The notes under the pieces are model-generated. The model had not been told where the DNA came from. It did no database searches and saw only the letters and a list, made by a program, of their open reading frames with translations. This document shows positions 4,302-5,538 of a DNA stretch of 5,538 bases, piece by piece (the first letter of the stretch is position 1; each line of letters opens with the position of its first letter). Source of the stretch: Thermococcus sp. (GTDB lineage Archaea; Methanobacteriota_B; Thermococci; Thermococcales; Thermococcaceae); contig JAGHBN010000188.1 of the NCBI GenBank assembly GCA_021160985.1, positions 1-5,538 of the forward strand, given 5' to 3'. Position numbers and translations under genes: made by a program.

Positions 4302-4441
4302 CCTTGCGGAACGATAAACCTCGTGCAATCTTGCCGGGACTTGCCGAAAAGACCCACCATCTCGGAGGACCGCGAGGAATCCTGACTTTGCCTTACGGGA
4401 AAACTCTAATTAACTTCTTTTCCAACTATCTCTGATGCCGT
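4302..4441. other. Intergenic gap between divergent tautomerase and regulator genes
   Basis: No gene is seen. It holds a small direct repeat CTTGCCG (4330-4336 and 4340-4346, ten bases apart) and a rightward TATA-like sequence CTCTAATTAA near 4404-4413 that would place the regulator transcript start near 4435, so its mRNA would be nearly leaderless. Confidence 0.35.
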
Positions 4442-5107
4442 ATGAAGAGAGTCAGGTTCCGGATTCTCATGGACAGAATCAACTATGAGTTTTTCAACGC
4501 CTTCGGGTGGTTCATGGATCTGGTTGAGTGGGGCTACGGGGACACCTACTTCTTCCTCGGGAGCGACGTGGTGAAGCTTGTTGAGATAAAGTTCAAGGAA
4601 GAGGTGAACCCGGAAGAAATCACTAAAAGACTCCTCGAAATCCCCTACATTAAGGACGCCAAGCTCATCCCAAAGAATGATCACTACATCCTCTACGTGA
4701 GGGCCAACGTTTTTGAGGCGCCTTTTCCCAAAAACGTCCTGGAGATCTTTGATGTTCAAAAGAAAGGTATGGTGGTGTTCGAGAAGAGCACCTTCACGCC
4801 CAGCGAATTTTATCTGTACGCGGTCTGCGAGGACGAGCACGTTGGTGACGTTATCTCTGTGGTAAAGAAAGTATATGGCGGGGAGCTGGTGAGCGTAGAG
4901 GACTACTCCCCGGAAGAGAGCCCGCTCTCAAAGCTCACTGGAAAACAGCTTGAAACACTGCTCCTGGCATACAAGAGCGGCTACTTCGACAGTCCGAGGA
5001 GGGTTACTCTGAGAGATCTCGCCAAGATGCTGAACCTCAGCCCCTCAACGGTGAAGGAGCACTTGAGGAAGGCTCAGAGGAAAATCCTTGAGGAGATTAT
5101 CGGCTAA
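4442..5107 (+). CDS. Bat-type transcriptional regulator with C-terminal HTH_10 domain
   Basis: A 221-residue archaeal regulator. Residues about 165-217 (LTGKQLETLLLAYKSGYFDS, then PRRVTLRDLAKMLNLSPSTVKEHLRKAQRKI) are the HTH_10 domain first named from the bacterio-opsin activator: the L-T-x-x-Q start, the G-Y-F/Y-D-x-P-R-R linker, and the recognition helix SPSTVKEHLRKA. Residues 1-160 are an alpha/beta sensing region without Cys clusters or an obvious cofactor motif; SDVVKLVEIKFKEEVNPEEI resembles the N-terminal half found in other Thermococcales members. The signal it senses is unknown. The ATG at 4442 has almost no ribosome binding site (only TGATG nearby), consistent with a near-leaderless transcript. 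It lies 162 bp before an ABC transporter gene on the same strand, and the repeats in that gap are likely binding sites, which is inference. Confidence 0.88.
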   Translation: MKRVRFRILMDRINYEFFNAFGWFMDLVEWGYGDTYFFLGSDVVKLVEIKFKEEVNPEEITKRLLEIPYIKDAKLIPKNDHYILYVRANVFEAPFPKNVLEIFDVQKKGMVVFEKSTFTPSEFYLYAVCEDEHVGDVISVVKKVYGGELVSVEDYSPEESPLSKLTGKQLETLLLAYKSGYFDSPRRVTLRDLAKMLNLSPSTVKEHLRKAQRKILEEIIG

Positions 5108-5165
5108 TTTCCTCAGGACTCCTTTGAGGGTTGGCTCCTGTTATCCTTAGATTTGATTAGTTGAG

Positions 5166-5199
5166 AAATTTACTATTCCCTAACAAATTTGCTATTGGG
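5166..5199 (+). repeat. 12-bp direct repeat upstream of the ABC promoter
   Basis: AAATTTACTATT (5166-5177) is repeated as AAATTTGCTATT (5185-5196) with one mismatch and a period of 19 bases, close to two helical turns. The copies are followed by CCC and GGG respectively. The position 30-60 bases upstream of the TATA box suits an upstream activator binding as two units on one face of the DNA. Confidence 0.5.
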
Positions 5200-5208
5200 T
5201 CATATACT

Positions 5209-5224
5209 CCCGCACATGTGCGGG
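5209..5224. promoter_or_regulatory. Perfect 16-bp palindrome abutting the ABC promoter
   Basis: CCCGCACATGTGCGGG is identical to its reverse complement and stands out as GC-rich in an AT-rich gap. It ends just before the TATA-like sequence AAATATAAC (5228-5236), so a bound protein would cover the BRE or touch the preinitiation complex. An operator is more likely than a terminator because no T-run follows. Confidence 0.6.
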
Positions 5225-5227
5225 GCT

Positions 5228-5236
5228 AAATATAAC
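5228..5236 (+). promoter_or_regulatory. Possible TATA box of the ABC transporter gene
   Basis: AAATATAAC predicts a start near 5257-5260, leaving a leader of about 10 bases that begins close to GGTGAAAG. A second AT-rich sequence at 5250-5259 (ATTTTAAATT) is too near the ATG to serve. Confidence 0.45.
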
Positions 5237-5269
5237 TACTTTGACGCCTTATTTTAAATTGGTGAAAGT

Positions 5270-5538
5270 ATGCCCGTGATTGAGGTTAAGAATGTTAAGA
5301 AGTATTACGGCAATGTTAGGGGAGTTGATGGGCTGAGCTTCTCGGTCGAGAAGGGCGAAATCTACGGCTTCCTCGGGCCGAACGGGGCCGGGAAGACTAC
5401 GACCGTCAAAATCCTCGTGAAGATAATCAAAGACTACACTGGAGAGGTCAGGGTGCTCGGCAAAGATTTGAGGGAGTGGGGGAAGGACTACTACAACAAA
5501 ATCGGCGTTTCCTTCGAGTTTCCGGCCGTTTATTCAAG
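5270..5538 (+). CDS. ABC transporter ATP-binding protein, N-terminal fragment
   Basis: The first 89 codons of a rightward gene that runs off the right edge. It begins MPVIEVKNVKKYYGNVRGVD and contains the Walker A motif GPNGAGKTT (36-44) preceded by the A-loop Tyr (YYG) and the usual SFSVEKGEIYGFLG strand. The segment KILVKIIKDYTGEVRVLGKD matches the CcmA/DrrA-type export ATPases of archaea, which pair with a separate membrane permease normally encoded next. At the Q-loop the sequence reads VSFEFPAVY, where many relatives have a Gln; here Glu or Phe occupies that place. ATG 5270 follows GGTGAAAG by a short gap. The upstream regulator gene and the repeats between them suggest regulated expression. 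Substrate unknown. Confidence 0.93.
   Translation, partial: MPVIEVKNVKKYYGNVRGVDGLSFSVEKGEIYGFLGPNGAGKTTTVKILVKIIKDYTGEVRVLGKDLREWGKDYYNKIGVSFEFPAVYS

Noticed and set aside
4302..4441. Possible box C/D or other small RNA in the gap
   Set aside because: No ordered C, D', C' and D boxes could be found by eye, and no stable hairpin.
4406..4840. Leftward open frame of 144 codons opposite the HTH_10 regulator
   Set aside because: Mirror of the regulator's codon pattern; no ribosome binding site or family features.
5111..5129. CCTCA...TGAGG stem after the HTH_10 regulator as a terminator
   Set aside because: Only five base pairs around a nine-base loop and no T-run follows.
1..5538. CRISPR arrays, tRNA/rRNA, insertion sequences, SurR-type sites
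   Set aside because: No repeat-spacer pattern, tRNA cloverleaf, transposase or terminal repeats were seen, and no clean GTTN3AACN5GTT motif was noticed in the promoters.

Overview
The window looks like a piece of a Thermococcales chromosome (Thermococcus or a close relative). The evidence is archaeal promoters (TATA boxes of the TTTATA/CTTTAAA type about 25 bp before short leaders), strong GGTG/GGAGG ribosome binding sites, frequent GTG starts, heavy AGG/AGA/ATA codon use, very tight gene packing, and a ferritin that matches from memory the Pyrococcus/Thermococcus protein almost residue for residue.

Layout, left to right. (1) 1-578: the start of a leftward membrane protein of the TSUP (TauE/SafE) type faces a rightward winged-helix repressor. 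A 20-bp near-perfect palindrome lies next to the TSUP TATA box. (2) 568-1104: wreck of an arsenic-resistance locus. The C-terminal half of a leftward arsenate reductase (arsC type) and the C-terminal part of a rightward ACR3 arsenite exporter are joined head to head near 790-800. Both 5' halves are missing and both remnants carry frameshifts. (3) 1180-2120: a SagB-like nitroreductase, convergent by a 4-bp overlap with a small exported protein of unknown function. (4) 2190-2833: ferritin, full length except for an in-frame TAG at codon 79, followed by an oligo-T terminator and a doubtful 40-codon ORF. (5) 2947-3943: a second nitroreductase, divergent from ferritin and convergent with a flavodoxin. 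(6) 4067-4261: a small tautomerase of the 4-oxalocrotonate tautomerase superfamily. (7) 4442-5107: a regulator with a C-terminal HTH_10 (Bat-like) domain. (8) 5270-end: the N-terminus of an ABC transporter ATPase, preceded by a 12-bp direct repeat and a perfect 16-bp palindrome.

The common theme of the middle is flavin and iron redox chemistry: two different FMN nitroreductase-family enzymes, a flavodoxin, ferritin and a tautomerase. Each gene appears to have its own promoter, so this is a functional neighbourhood rather than one operon. The right end looks like a regulator plus transporter unit. I see no convincing novel defence or mobile system, no CRISPR and no tRNA/rRNA. The most notable points are the collapsed arsC/acr3 locus, the ferritin nonsense codon and several undocumented palindromic promoter elements. 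All family calls rest on recognition by eye, without database searches.
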